NCBI RefSeq assembly: GCF_002101965.1
Contig: NZ_LQQA01000013.1
Location: forward strand, 341,962-405,961
Direction: 5' to 3'
Source: Mycolicibacterium wolinskyi
Lineage (GTDB): Bacteria > Actinomycetota > Actinomycetes > Mycobacteriales > Mycobacteriaceae
DNA: 64,000 nucleotides
This document shows positions 17,255-25,923 of the stretch, piece after piece (the stretch's first letter is position 1; each line of letters starts with the position of its first letter). The notes under the pieces are model-generated. The model searched no databases. It was not told the DNA's origin and saw nothing but the letters and a program-made list of their open reading frames with translations. The position numbers and the translations under genes were made by a program.

Positions 17255-19341
17255 GACCGGCTGCCTTGGGCCCTTTTCCCCCGTCGCGTCAGCCATCGCA
17301 GACCGCCCAACGCATCGATCGCCCTGTCCGCCGAGTCGAACATCGCCACACCGGCTGCCGCGGCGACCGGCCGGAGCTGACGAACCAAGTCATCCTGGTT
17401 GCTGTCGAAACCGCTGCGAAGAACCAGCACGAGCGGGGTCTGCCCGCGTTCGGCGTTGACGAACCCCTCGGCCAACGCCCACACCAACTTTCGGCCGGGT
17501 TCGGCGGCCTTGATGTCGAAGACCGTTCCCAAATCGAGGAACGCGCAGATCGCGTCGATCGACTCATCTTCGGCGATGGCCGAGATCATGGCCCCGGTGA
17601 AACTGCCGGTCTCGTCGAACATCGACCACACCGGGATATCGACAGGATTCGACAGGCTGGTGCCGGGCGCCTCGAAAACCCGCAGCCTGCCACGAGTCGT
17701 CTCGGAGAACGGCGCCATGCGCATACCCCATCGATCCGCCCGGTCGGAGCCCACCACCGCGACACCGCCACCGCTGCCGACGAGCGCCAGGTTGTCCCCG
17801 TCGAGGCTCGGCACGAACTGCAAGAGGGTGAGGATGTCCATCAACTCGTCGAGGTCGTCGACGAGCAGGACACCGGCCTGGCGCGCGGCATCCTCGAGCA
17901 GCTGCGGATCGCTCGCCAGCGCCCCCGTATGAGATGCGGCAGCCGCGCCGCCCGCGGCAGTACGTCCACCCTTGAACAGCACTACAGGCTTGGTCATGGT
18001 CCGAGCGAGCCGGAAGAACTGCCCGGCCCAGCGATCGTCCTCAAGGTAGAACGCGACAGCGTGCGTGCGTGGATCTGCCTCGCAGAACGCCAGCAGTTCG
18101 GCAGGACTGACGTCATCGCAGTTGCCGACGGAGCTGACGAAGCTGAACCGCACGCCCAACTCGGTGCCGCGACGCACGACATCGCCGGCGTAGGTACCCG
18201 ACTGCGACACCACCGCCAGATGACCTGGCGTGCTGTTGGATGCCGCCGTTCCGATCATGGTGATGCGTTCATGGGCGGTGTAATGGCCGATGCAGTTCGG
18301 GCCGAGCACCCGTAGTCCCGTTCCGGCGACCAGCCCATCGAGCGGGTCGGTGTCCGCGGTGTACACGTGGGCGCTGCGCGTGCCCTGGTCGGCCAGCGCC
18401 CGCAGGGTTGCCGGAACCGCGGAGGCGGGGACGGCGACAACGGCTCGGTCCACGCCGCGAGGGAGTTCGGCGACACTGGCCACGGTGGGCACACCACACA
18501 CGCTGTCGTTCTTGGCGCTCACCGGCAGGAGACGTCCCGGATATCCGAAGTCGACCAGCCCGCGGACCGCGCGGTACCCCATCTTGCGTTCGTCTGCCGA
18601 GGCGCCGACGACGGCGATCGACCGGGGATAGATCGCCGGACGCAACGCCTCGTACGCGGCTGCCGGATCAGGGACGTCACCGGCGCGTTCATCGGTGGTA
18701 TCGACTGCGGACGCGCGCGCGTCCACGGCGACGATGCGCTCGGCCGTGACGACAACCGGATTGAAGTCGATCTCGGTGATGACTTCACCGAGCAGCATTC
18801 CGCCCGGGCCACCGACGGCCATGAGCATGGCCACGACATCGTCGACCCGCTCCGGAAACCGCTTCTCGATGATTCGGCCCAGGCGCGTATCCGAGATCAT
18901 TCGCCGGGCCTGCGTCGGATCGATCGGCGCGAGTGCGAACGTGACATCGTCAAGCGTCTCGATGTCGACACCGCCGTGCCCGAACATCACCACCGGCCCG
19001 AAGCCGGGGGCACGCAGACCACCGACGACCGCTTCGATGCCGCTGTCGACCATCGCTTCCACCGTGACGCCCCGCACGATCGCGCCGTTGGCGCGTTGCT
19101 GCGACAACAGCTTGTGCGTGCGGGCGTAGACCTCGTGGGGCTCGACCGCGAGAAGGACACCGCCTGCCTTGCTCTTGTGCACGACGTCATCGGCGACGAG
19201 CTTGATGGCCACCGGGCGCCCGATCGCGCGGGCAACTCGATCGGCTTCTTCGGCAGTCGGCGCGAACGCGACGGCGTTGGCCGCGACCCCGTAGCGGATC
19301 GCAAGGTCACGGACGGTGTCCTCGCGAAGTCGCGTGCTCAT
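17251..19341 (-). CDS. ADP-forming acyl-CoA synthetase (acetate-CoA ligase family), permuted domain order
   Basis: A 696-residue single-chain enzyme that forms an acyl-CoA from acid, CoA and ATP, releasing ADP and phosphate. An ATP-grasp domain comes first (IKLVADDVVHKSKAGGVLLAV contains its lysine; split here only for reading), then a CoA-binding Rossmann domain (IAVVGASADERKMGYRAVRG, about 240), then a succinyl-CoA-ligase domain with the phospho-His in ASHTGALASD (about 465). Most bacterial relatives put ATP-grasp last. The ATG overlaps the crotonase-fold stop by 4 bp. Context points to activation of the acid imported by the symporter. Confidence 0.85.
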   Translation of the reverse strand: MSTRLREDTVRDLAIRYGVAANAVAFAPTAEEADRVARAIGRPVAIKLVADDVVHKSKAGGVLLAVEPHEVYARTHKLLSQQRANGAIVRGVTVEAMVDSGIEAVVGGLRAPGFGPVVMFGHGGVDIETLDDVTFALAPIDPTQARRMISDTRLGRIIEKRFPERVDDVVAMLMAVGGPGGMLLGEVITEIDFNPVVVTAERIVAVDARASAVDTTDERAGDVPDPAAAYEALRPAIYPRSIAVVGASADERKMGYRAVRGLVDFGYPGRLLPVSAKNDSVCGVPTVASVAELPRGVDRAVVAVPASAVPATLRALADQGTRSAHVYTADTDPLDGLVAGTGLRVLGPNCIGHYTAHERITMIGTAASNSTPGHLAVVSQSGTYAGDVVRRGTELGVRFSFVSSVGNCDDVSPAELLAFCEADPRTHAVAFYLEDDRWAGQFFRLARTMTKPVVLFKGGRTAAGGAAAASHTGALASDPQLLEDAARQAGVLLVDDLDELMDILTLLQFVPSLDGDNLALVGSGGGVAVVGSDRADRWGMRMAPFSETTRGRLRVFEAPGTSLSNPVDIPVWSMFDETGSFTGAMISAIAEDESIDAICAFLDLGTVFDIKAAEPGRKLVWALAEGFVNAERGQTPLVLVLRSGFDSNQDDLVRQLRPVAAAAGVAMFDSADRAIDALGGLRWLTRRGKRAQGSRS

Positions 19342-20150
19342 CGATGCGCCCCCGCCTTATCGAGCTTGTCCTGCAGATCGCCCGGTGCATCCGGATAGGC
19401 CGGCGGTCGCTTCTCCAGGAACGACCGCACACCTTCGTCACCGTCGGGCAACTCTCGGACGACGGCCGCCAGGTGCGGCTCGAGCGCTGCGCCTGCCCGC
19501 AGCCCTTCGCACCGCGTGACCCGTAAACCGGTCTTGATCGCTCGTACCACTGCAGGCGACACCTCGGAAATCTGTTGTCCGAGCGCCAATGCGCGCTCCA
19601 GAGTCTGCGCCGGCCCGCATATCTCGCTGACGAAGCCGGACCGCAGCGCGGCCTCGGCGTCGACCGGGGCTGCGGTGGCGAGCATCCTCATCGCCTCCGG
19701 ATAAGCCACCACGTCGAGCAGGCGGCTGAGTTGACCGCCCACTGGTACCAAGCCGATTCGTGCGCCGACCGCGCAGAACCGGGCGTTGTCGCCGGCGATT
19801 CTGATGTCGCAGTTGAGTGCCAGGATGAAGCCTGCCGCGTACGCGGCTCCGTTCACCGCGCCGATGACCGGAGTGCCCAGCTCGGCGGGCAGGGTGAATG
19901 CCGCATTGGCCTCCGGATCACCTGCCGTCTCCGGGCTTTCGAGTACTTCTCGCAGATCGTGCCCCGAGGAGAACACGTCGCGGTCCCCGGTGACGATGAT
20001 GCAACGCACGGCAGGGTCTTGGTCGGCTTCGAGTAGCAATGCCCGCAGGCGCGGTGCCATATCCCCGCTGAAGGCGTTGCGTTTGGCCGGATTACTGATT
20101 GTGAGTATCCGTACCCGGCGGTGATCGGCCCGTTCGATGGTGGCGGTCAT
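19338..20150 (-). CDS. Enoyl-CoA hydratase/isomerase (crotonase) family protein lacking both catalytic Glu
   Basis: A 270-residue crotonase-fold protein. The oxyanion-hole segments are present (FSSGHDLRE and NGAAYAAGF). Aligned by eye to rat mitochondrial hydratase, the two catalytic glutamates are replaced: the first falls in AGFILALNCD (Ile) and the second in ARFCAVGARIGL (Gly). Simple hydration is therefore unlikely; isomerase, hydrolase or decarboxylase chemistry is possible. The start at 20150 has AAGGAG upstream; the frame extends to 20444 without coding character. It sits between the symporter and the acyl-CoA synthetase. Confidence 0.85.
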   Translation of the reverse strand: MTATIERADHRRVRILTISNPAKRNAFSGDMAPRLRALLLEADQDPAVRCIIVTGDRDVFSSGHDLREVLESPETAGDPEANAAFTLPAELGTPVIGAVNGAAYAAGFILALNCDIRIAGDNARFCAVGARIGLVPVGGQLSRLLDVVAYPEAMRMLATAAPVDAEAALRSGFVSEICGPAQTLERALALGQQISEVSPAVVRAIKTGLRVTRCEGLRAGAALEPHLAAVVRELPDGDEGVRSFLEKRPPAYPDAPGDLQDKLDKAGAHR

Positions 20151-20170
20151 GAGGTCTCCTTCGGCAGTTG

Positions 20171-21772
20171 TCAGGCAGGCGCGGTCAAAGTGGCGTCCTC
20201 GTCGCTGCATTCGGTACTGGGCGGGGATGTGGTGGTGCCTGACTGCCGCTGATCGCGTTTCAGGACTGTCGCGCTCATGCTCCACACGATCGTCACGACG
20301 AGGTTGAGGATCAGCGCGGAGATCGCGATGTACATCGGCGAAGACAGGAAGAACGGCACGGCAGTCGACCCGCCGAAGTGGTCGGCGGTGGGCGATGACA
20401 CGTTGTAGGCGGCAATGGTTCCGTACGCGATGCCGACGGCCCATCCGGCGAGCAGCGCGCGCTTGTCTGCGAAGCGCACCGTGAAAAGGCCGAGCAGGAC
20501 CGTCGGAATGGTTTGCAGGATCCAGATACCGCCCAGCAGCTGGAAATTCAACGCGAACTGACTGTCGAGGGTCAGGACGAACACGAGTGCGCCCACCTTG
20601 ATCAGCACCGACACGATCTTCGAAATCTGGGTCTCACGGTAGGTCGACACCGCGCTCCGCGAATACTGACGAATGATGTTTCGGCTCACCAGGTTTCCTG
20701 CGCCGATGGCCATGATGGCGGCGGGCACCAGCGCACTCATCGCGATCGCGGCAAAGGCGACGCCGACGAACCAGGACGGGAACATCGCAATCAGCAACTG
20801 CGGCACGGCGAACTGCGGATTGCCGTTCAGCGGCGTGATGCCGGCCGCCAGTGCCATCATGCCCAGCAGTGCCACGAGGCCGAGCAAGACGGTGTACATC
20901 GGTAACACCGACATATTTCGTCGCACGGTCCGTGCGCCGCGGGCGGCGAACACGCCGGTGATCGCGTGCGGATACAGGAAGAACGCCATACCGGAGCCGA
21001 GCGCGAGCGTCATGTAGACACTCGCGTTGACGCTGATCGCGGCGGCCTGCGGGTCGGTCGAGTTGTTGCGGGCCGCGATCGCTTGGCCCGCATCCGCGAA
21101 GATGTTGTCGAAGCCACCGAGCTTGATCGGTATCACGATGATCGCCACGATGACGACGACGTAGGTGAGGCCGTCCTTGAGAAACGCGATCAATGCCGGC
21201 GCCCGGATACCTGACGAGTATGTGTAGGCCGCAAGCACACCGAACGCGACGAACAGCGGAAGGTGGTTGAGGAACCAGCTCGCCTGAGGGCCGAAATTGA
21301 GTCCCATGGAAGCAAAGATCACCTCCAGACCGATCAATTGGAGCGCCAGGTAGGGCAGGGTGGCCAGCAGGCCCGTCACAGTGATGGCCAGCCCGAGAGT
21401 CGGCGACTTGAATCGGTCGTTGACGAAGTCCGTAAGGGTGACGTAACCCTTTTCGTGGGCGAGGCGAACAAGTTTCGGCAGAAACAGGAAGCCGAGGGAG
21501 TACAGCACGACGGCGTTGGGTACCGCATAGAAGCCGAATGCGCCGATGCTGTAGATCGCCGCGGGCACGGCGATCAGCGTGTACGCCGAGTAGAGGTCGC
21601 CGCCGAGCAAGAACCAGGTGACGAAGCCACCGAAGCCGCGCCCGCCCAGTGCCCACTCATCGAGGTGGTTCAGATTGTTGGCGCGGCGCCATCTGCTCGC
21701 GATGAAACCCATGCCGGTGACAAGCATGATGAGGATGAGGAACACCGTGAAGGTGACGCCGTTGAAACTCAT
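20171..21772 (-). CDS. Sodium:solute symporter (SSS family, monocarboxylate type)
   Basis: A 533-residue inner-membrane symporter with about 13 helices. LDEWALGGRGFGGFVTWF and the following LYSAYTLIAVP are typical of SSS permeases; the family includes acetate, pyruvate/lactate (MctP) and proline carriers. The gene overlaps a DUF3311 gene by 4 bp (21769-21772), the usual partner of MctP-type symporters. It probably brings in the acid handled by the acyl-CoA synthetase two genes downstream. Confidence 0.88.
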   Translation of the reverse strand: MSFNGVTFTVFLILIMLVTGMGFIASRWRRANNLNHLDEWALGGRGFGGFVTWFLLGGDLYSAYTLIAVPAAIYSIGAFGFYAVPNAVVLYSLGFLFLPKLVRLAHEKGYVTLTDFVNDRFKSPTLGLAITVTGLLATLPYLALQLIGLEVIFASMGLNFGPQASWFLNHLPLFVAFGVLAAYTYSSGIRAPALIAFLKDGLTYVVVIVAIIVIPIKLGGFDNIFADAGQAIAARNNSTDPQAAAISVNASVYMTLALGSGMAFFLYPHAITGVFAARGARTVRRNMSVLPMYTVLLGLVALLGMMALAAGITPLNGNPQFAVPQLLIAMFPSWFVGVAFAAIAMSALVPAAIMAIGAGNLVSRNIIRQYSRSAVSTYRETQISKIVSVLIKVGALVFVLTLDSQFALNFQLLGGIWILQTIPTVLLGLFTVRFADKRALLAGWAVGIAYGTIAAYNVSSPTADHFGGSTAVPFFLSSPMYIAISALILNLVVTIVWSMSATVLKRDQRQSGTTTSPPSTECSDEDATLTAPA

Positions 21773-22044
21773 TGCTCATGCCCACCTTCGGGTTCGTGCC
21801 GGAACGCGATGAAGTAACTGGCCCCGCATCCGCAGGCGGCGGCGACCGCCATTGCCATCTGGAACCAGTAGAAGAACGGAATGCCACCGAGAGTCGGCTC
21901 GGTGCGCTGGTAAAACGGCACTGCCAACGCCAATACCACCGGCACCCCGATGAGTAAGGCACACACGAGCCGCTTCGGCCAGGACAACGGCTGGCGAGCT
22001 GGTGAATCGTCCGGCGGATTCTCCACCGACCGGGTACTGGTCAT
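21769..22044 (-). CDS. DUF3311 small membrane protein, symporter partner
   Basis: A 91-residue protein with two transmembrane helices. VPFYQRTEPTLGGIPFFYWF is the DUF3311 signature. Members of this family are nearly always found next to SSS symporters and are thought to be accessory subunits. The start MTSTRS at 22044 gives the expected length; the frame runs on to 22113 without a ribosome site. Stop and next start overlap by 4 bp. Confidence 0.8.
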   Translation of the reverse strand: MTSTRSVENPPDDSPARQPLSWPKRLVCALLIGVPVVLALAVPFYQRTEPTLGGIPFFYWFQMAMAVAAACGCGASYFIAFRHEPEGGHEQ

Positions 22045-22123
22045 GTCGACACTCCAATGTGAGGACCAATGAACTTTGCGGTTGACTGACAATGCTCTTG
22101 CGGATGGCGACACTCGTGTGCCG

Positions 22124-23107
22124 TCAGCGTCGAATCACGGTCTTGCCCCGAGTTTTTCCGACGGCAAGTGCGTCGAGAGCGGCGGGCACGTCCGCCATTT
22201 CCAGCCGCTGGGTGATCAGCGGCGTGATCCGGCCTGCGGCCGCGAGCTCGAAAAGCTCCGTTTGCGCCCGCTGGATGAGCGCCGGATTGTGTCGCCGGTA
22301 CAGCGTCCAGTGCAGACCCGCGATCGTGTAGTTCTTCACGAACGCGTGATTGAGCCTTGGTTGCGGAATCGTCCCGCTCGCGAAGCCCACCACGACGATC
22401 GTGCCCTCGAACGCGATGTACTTGGTGGCCGATTCATACGCGTTCCCGCCGACCGGGTCGAAGACGATGTCGGCGCCGCCGGGTGCGACCTCTCGCACCC
22501 GCGCGACCACATCCTCCTGGGCCCCGTCGATGGCTACGTCCGCGCCGGTTTCTGCCACGGTTGCCAATTTCTCCGGCCCAGAGGCGATTCCGATAACCGT
22601 CGCACCTGCCGCACGAGCGAGTTGGACAGCTGCGGACCCCACACCGCCCGCCGCGGCGGTGACCACGACGACGTCACCGGTGCGCACCGCCGCCCGTCGA
22701 TGCAGCCCGAGCCAAGCCGTGAGGTAGGTCAGGTGCATGGTCGCAGCCTCGGCATCACCGAGCTGTTCCGGCACGGCCACCGCGGCAGGGGCATCCAGGA
22801 TCGCCAGCTCGGCGTAGCCGCCGTGCGGCAGAACCGGCTGTCCCACCACGCGGCACCCGAGGAGATCCTCAGCGACGCCGGCACCCACCTGGTCGACAAT
22901 GCCGCACAGCTCGAGTCCGGGGGTGAACGGCATGGCCGGCTTCTGCTGATATTCGCCGCGGCAGAGCAGCACGTCGGCGAAGTTGCACGATGTGGCCGCC
23001 ACCCGCACGCGAACCTGGCCGGTGCCCGGTTGCGGATCGGGCATCGTCTCCCACCGCAGAACCGCGCCGGGTTCACCGTGTTCACGCACCGTCCAGGCGC
23101 CTGCCAT
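22124..23107 (-). CDS. MDR-family NAD(P)H quinone oxidoreductase / enoyl reductase-like
   Basis: A 327-residue zinc-free MDR protein. TSCNFADVLLCRGEY and VTAAAGGVGSAAVQLARA are the quinone-oxidoreductase signatures, and no structural-zinc cysteine cluster is present. Related enzymes reduce quinones, enals or acryloyl/crotonyl-CoA-type double bonds with NADPH. It lies 36 bp after the crotonyl-CoA carboxylase/reductase gene on the same strand, so it may reduce a related enoyl-CoA or detoxify an enal from the same pathway. Confidence 0.82.
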   Translation of the reverse strand: MAGAWTVREHGEPGAVLRWETMPDPQPGTGQVRVRVAATSCNFADVLLCRGEYQQKPAMPFTPGLELCGIVDQVGAGVAEDLLGCRVVGQPVLPHGGYAELAILDAPAAVAVPEQLGDAEAATMHLTYLTAWLGLHRRAAVRTGDVVVVTAAAGGVGSAAVQLARAAGATVIGIASGPEKLATVAETGADVAIDGAQEDVVARVREVAPGGADIVFDPVGGNAYESATKYIAFEGTIVVVGFASGTIPQPRLNHAFVKNYTIAGLHWTLYRRHNPALIQRAQTELFELAAAGRITPLITQRLEMADVPAALDALAVGKTRGKTVIRR

Positions 23108-23143
23108 CTGCTATCACCTCTCGGGCTCGATTCGGGCTCAGAC

Positions 23144-24424
23144 TCAGCTACGGCGACCGTCGTCCGGCGTGGACGCGCCGACGAGGTGCACGGTGTTGCC
23201 GAAAACCTCTTCGCCCCTGCCCATCTGGGCGTGCGACCGGGCGATGTCTGCCATCGGCAGGACCCGGCCGACACAAGGATCGATCACGCCGTCGACAACC
23301 ATCTGGTTGTAGGCGATCGCTTGTTCATCATTCGTGCCGTGCGAACCCTGCAGGCGCTTCTGACGGGTCCAGTGGTAGCGCAGGTCGACCATCGCGTCGA
23401 AACCGGTGGTGCCGGCGCACACCACGACCATGCCGCCGGGCTGGCAGACGAACACGCTCGTCGGAATGGTTGCGCCGCCTGGGTGTTCGAACACGATCGC
23501 CGGATCTTGCCGGCTGCCGGCGATCTCCCAGATCCGCTTGCCGAACGCCCGGGCGCTCGCCGTCCACGCCTTCTGACCGGCCGCATCGTCGACCAAGGGC
23601 GGAATACCCCAATGGTCGAACTCGCGGCGGTTGATGTAGCCGATCGCGCCGTACTTCATGGCGAACGCGCCGCGATCGTCGTCGGAGACAACCGCGATGG
23701 CACGCCCGCCTGCCGCGCGCACGAGCTGACTAGCCTGTGTGCCAAGGCCGCCGGAGCCGCCCCAGACCAGTACCAGGTCGTCCGGGGCGATCGTGTTGCC
23801 GGCCCAGCCGTGGAGCATGCGGTAGGCAGTCGTGCCGACCAATGTCGGTGCCGCGGCCTCCGCCCAACTGAGATGCGGCGCTTTCGGCAAGATCTGGTGT
23901 GCCTGTGCACGCGCGAACTGGCCGAACGAACCGTAGTTCGTGTCGTATCCCCAGATCTTCGCGCTCGGCGCGATCATCGGATCACGACCGGCGGCGATCC
24001 AACGGTCATCGGCGTCCCAAACACCTGGATGCACGACCACTTCGTCACCGATGTCCACGGAATCGACTCCCGGGCCGACCGCGTAGACGATGCCCGACGC
24101 GTCTGATCCGCCGATGTGGAAGTCCTCGGTCTCGCCGCGTCGTTGCCGAGTCGCGACTTGATCCACGGGATAGCCTCGCGCCGCCCAGACATTGTTGTAG
24201 TTCACCCCCGCGGCCATGACCGCGATCAGCACTTCGCCTGCGCCGAGAGTCGGGGTGTCGACCACCTCGTGTGCGAAGGCTGTCGCGGGGTCGCCGTAAC
24301 GGTCCGGCCGAACGACCTCCGCATGCATCTTTTTCGGCACCACACCCAGCGGCGGCAACTCTCCGATGTCGACGACGTCGATCGAGGAATCGGACACCGG
24401 CGCTCGGTCGATCAGGTCGGTCAC
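23144..24424 (-). CDS. ccrA: Crotonyl-CoA carboxylase/reductase family protein
   Basis: A 426-residue MDR enzyme of the reductive carboxylase group, which uses NADPH and CO2 to turn enoyl-CoA (crotonyl- or acryloyl-CoA) into ethylmalonyl- or methylmalonyl-CoA. Diagnostic segments are VNYNNVWAARGYPVD with the conserved Asn, YGSFGQFARAQAHQ, VLVWGGSGGLGTQASQLV, VFEHPGGATIPTSV and QKRLQGSHGTND with the conserved His. GTG at 24424 was preferred to GTG at 24430 because AGGAG directly overlaps the latter. An ATAGTT/AACTAT inverted repeat lies just upstream and recurs before the divergent ArsR-like gene. No other ethylmalonyl-CoA pathway gene is nearby, so it probably serves this local acid pathway. 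Confidence 0.87.
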   Translation of the reverse strand: MTDLIDRAPVSDSSIDVVDIGELPPLGVVPKKMHAEVVRPDRYGDPATAFAHEVVDTPTLGAGEVLIAVMAAGVNYNNVWAARGYPVDQVATRQRRGETEDFHIGGSDASGIVYAVGPGVDSVDIGDEVVVHPGVWDADDRWIAAGRDPMIAPSAKIWGYDTNYGSFGQFARAQAHQILPKAPHLSWAEAAAPTLVGTTAYRMLHGWAGNTIAPDDLVLVWGGSGGLGTQASQLVRAAGGRAIAVVSDDDRGAFAMKYGAIGYINRREFDHWGIPPLVDDAAGQKAWTASARAFGKRIWEIAGSRQDPAIVFEHPGGATIPTSVFVCQPGGMVVVCAGTTGFDAMVDLRYHWTRQKRLQGSHGTNDEQAIAYNQMVVDGVIDPCVGRVLPMADIARSHAQMGRGEEVFGNTVHLVGASTPDDGRRS

Positions 24425-24440
24425 TGACACTCCTATTTCT

Positions 24441-24464
24441 ATAGTTGTAGATCTATCGAACTAT
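24441..24464. promoter_or_regulatory. Putative ArsR-type operator before ccrA
   Basis: Inverted repeat ATAGTT-N12-AACTAT with a TAGATCTA palindrome inside. It overlaps a TATAGA -10-like hexamer of the minus-strand ccrA gene (24438-24443). Read on the minus strand it contains TAGTTCGATAGATC, which closely matches TAGTTCGATGATCC in the box before the ArsR-like gene. Confidence 0.6.
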
Positions 24465-24626
24465 TTGGTCGATGAGCCCCCCCGAACCCATGCGCACTTC
24501 CTGTGTGTGTTCCGAGTCTCATTTACCGCTCGACTGTGAGCAATGACCAATACGGCGGAGGGCTCTGCAGATCTGCACACGTGCTGGACACAGCCCAAAT
24601 GAGCGCGGAAGCCCACTCAGCGGCCT

Positions 24627-24658
24627 ATAGTTCGATGATCCTGTAGTCGTAGAACTAT
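24627..24658. promoter_or_regulatory. Putative autoregulatory ArsR-type operator
   Basis: ATAGTT (24627-24632) and AACTAT (24653-24658) flank a 20-bp centre, with TCGAT/ATCGA extensions. A TATAGT -10-like hexamer (24626-24631) overlaps the left arm, and the right arm ends 12 bp before the GTG. It shares TAGTTCGAT.GATC-type sequence with the box before ccrA, so one regulator could bind both. Confidence 0.6.
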
Positions 24659-24670
24659 CGAAGGATTCCC

Positions 24671-24967
24671 GTGACAGGCTCGCTGACATCCCGGCCCGCG
24701 CTCGACGACCTCATCGATGTCGTCAAGGCGCTCGGCGATCCCGTACGAGTGGACATGCTCGAACGCATCGCCGCGGTGGAGCAGATGGCATGTACGGACC
24801 TGGTCGACGAACTCAACGTCTCCGCGTCGACCGTGTCCTACCACGTGAAGTTGCTGCGTACGGCCGGCCTCATCGACGTACGCAAAGAGGGACGCAACTT
24901 CTTCTATACCTATCGCCGGGAAACCGCGGCGAAGCTCGCCGAAGCACTGCTGGGACTCGGCCGATGA
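24671..24967 (+). CDS. ArsR-type winged-helix repressor
   Basis: A 98-residue winged-helix protein: VVKALGDPVRVDMLERI opens the fold, LVDELNVSASTVSYHVKLL is the recognition helix region, and the wing is RKEGRNFFYTY. No cysteine metal site typical of ArsR/SmtB is present beyond Cys in QMACTDL, so it probably senses an organic ligand or acyl-CoA. GTG at 24671 follows GAAGGA. It is divergent from ccrA with paired boxes on both sides, suggesting control of ccrA and itself. A LysR gene starts 7 bp downstream on the same strand. Confidence 0.85.
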   Translation: MTGSLTSRPALDDLIDVVKALGDPVRVDMLERIAAVEQMACTDLVDELNVSASTVSYHVKLLRTAGLIDVRKEGRNFFYTYRRETAAKLAEALLGLGR

Positions 24968-24974
24968 CGGCGCG

Positions 24975-25871
24975 ATGATCTCGGCAGACGACTTGAGGGT
25001 GTTCCTCGAAGTCGCGCGCCGGCGGCGACTGACCGAGGCCGCCAAACACCTGCAGATCAACCACACGACGGTCAGCCGGCACATCACCAGACTGGAGCAG
25101 GCGGCGGGGCATCGCTTGTTCGACCGCCACGTCGACGGCTGGTCGCTGACGGAAGCAGGCACACATCTCATCGAGCACGCCGAGGCAATCGACGCGGCAT
25201 TGCTTGCCGCACAGGAGGAATGCCTCACCGCCGGACCGTCGATCAGCGGAAGGGTGCGCGTCATCGCTCCGGACGGGTTCGGCACCTACATGCTGCTGCC
25301 GGGGCTGGGCGAACTCCGGCGCCAGCATCCCGCGTTGGTGGTCGAGATCGTCACCGCGAACCGCCACGAATCGCTTACGCCACGCGAATTCGATCTCGCG
25401 GTGACCATCGAACGCCCCCAGGCCCGTGCCGTGGACGTCCACAAACTCACCGATTTCACGCTCGCCTTCTACGCATCCCCCGAATACCTGGCGGCACACA
25501 GCCCGATCACCACCGTCGACGATCTCTACGACCATTCGCTCATCTGGTACGTCGACGATGCGCTCGAACACAGCACATTCAATCTGCTGTACGAGCTGCT
25601 TCCCCGAGCCCAGGCCCAGATTCAAACCAACTACATCGCAGGGCATATCGAAGCCGCCGCCGCCGGACTCGGTGTCGCGTTCCTCCCGACTTTCATCGGC
25701 GACAACAGCCCACAAGTGCGCCGTCTCCATCAGATCGACGCAAGAGTCCGACGGAGTTATTGGATGTCGGTACCGCGAGATCTCGCGAGACTGGCCAGAG
25801 TCCGGCTGATGGCCACATTCGTCACAAAGGTCATCGCAGCTCACAAAGTCGGCAGTGTCTTGACCGCCTGA
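24975..25871 (+). CDS. LysR-family transcriptional regulator
   Basis: A 298-residue LTTR with an N-terminal HTH (LRVFLEVARRRRLTEAAKHL and NHTTVSRHITRLEQ) and an effector domain. It starts 7 bp after the ArsR-like stop, so both are probably co-transcribed, an unusual pairing of an ArsR-type and a LysR-type regulator. Likely targets are the ccrA and symporter operon on the minus strand. The ligand is unknown. Confidence 0.87.
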   Translation: MISADDLRVFLEVARRRRLTEAAKHLQINHTTVSRHITRLEQAAGHRLFDRHVDGWSLTEAGTHLIEHAEAIDAALLAAQEECLTAGPSISGRVRVIAPDGFGTYMLLPGLGELRRQHPALVVEIVTANRHESLTPREFDLAVTIERPQARAVDVHKLTDFTLAFYASPEYLAAHSPITTVDDLYDHSLIWYVDDALEHSTFNLLYELLPRAQAQIQTNYIAGHIEAAAAGLGVAFLPTFIGDNSPQVRRLHQIDARVRRSYWMSVPRDLARLARVRLMATFVTKVIAAHKVGSVLTA

Positions 25872-25910
25872 CGTGCGCGTCGAATGTGATTGAACGGCTG
25901 TTGAACTGGG

Positions 25911-25916
25911 TATAGG
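25911..25916 (+). promoter_or_regulatory. -10 hexamer of a probable leaderless transcript
   Basis: TATAGG lies 7 bp before the GTG at 25924, which places the expected transcription start on or next to the start codon. No ribosome-binding purine run is present between them. Leaderless mRNAs are common in mycobacteria. Confidence 0.5.
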
Positions 25917-25923
25917 CACACGC

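Noticed and set aside
22076..24106. Very long plus-strand reading frame antisense to the MDR and ccrA genes
   Set aside because: High GC3 makes long shadow frames common; its product is Arg/His-rich without domains, while the minus strand has two full enzymes.
23144..24424. Idea that Gln in YGSFGQF means the enzyme has lost carboxylation
   Set aside because: Alphaproteobacterial carboxylases, as I recall, also have GSFAQF, and the Asn and His of the CO2 pocket are kept.
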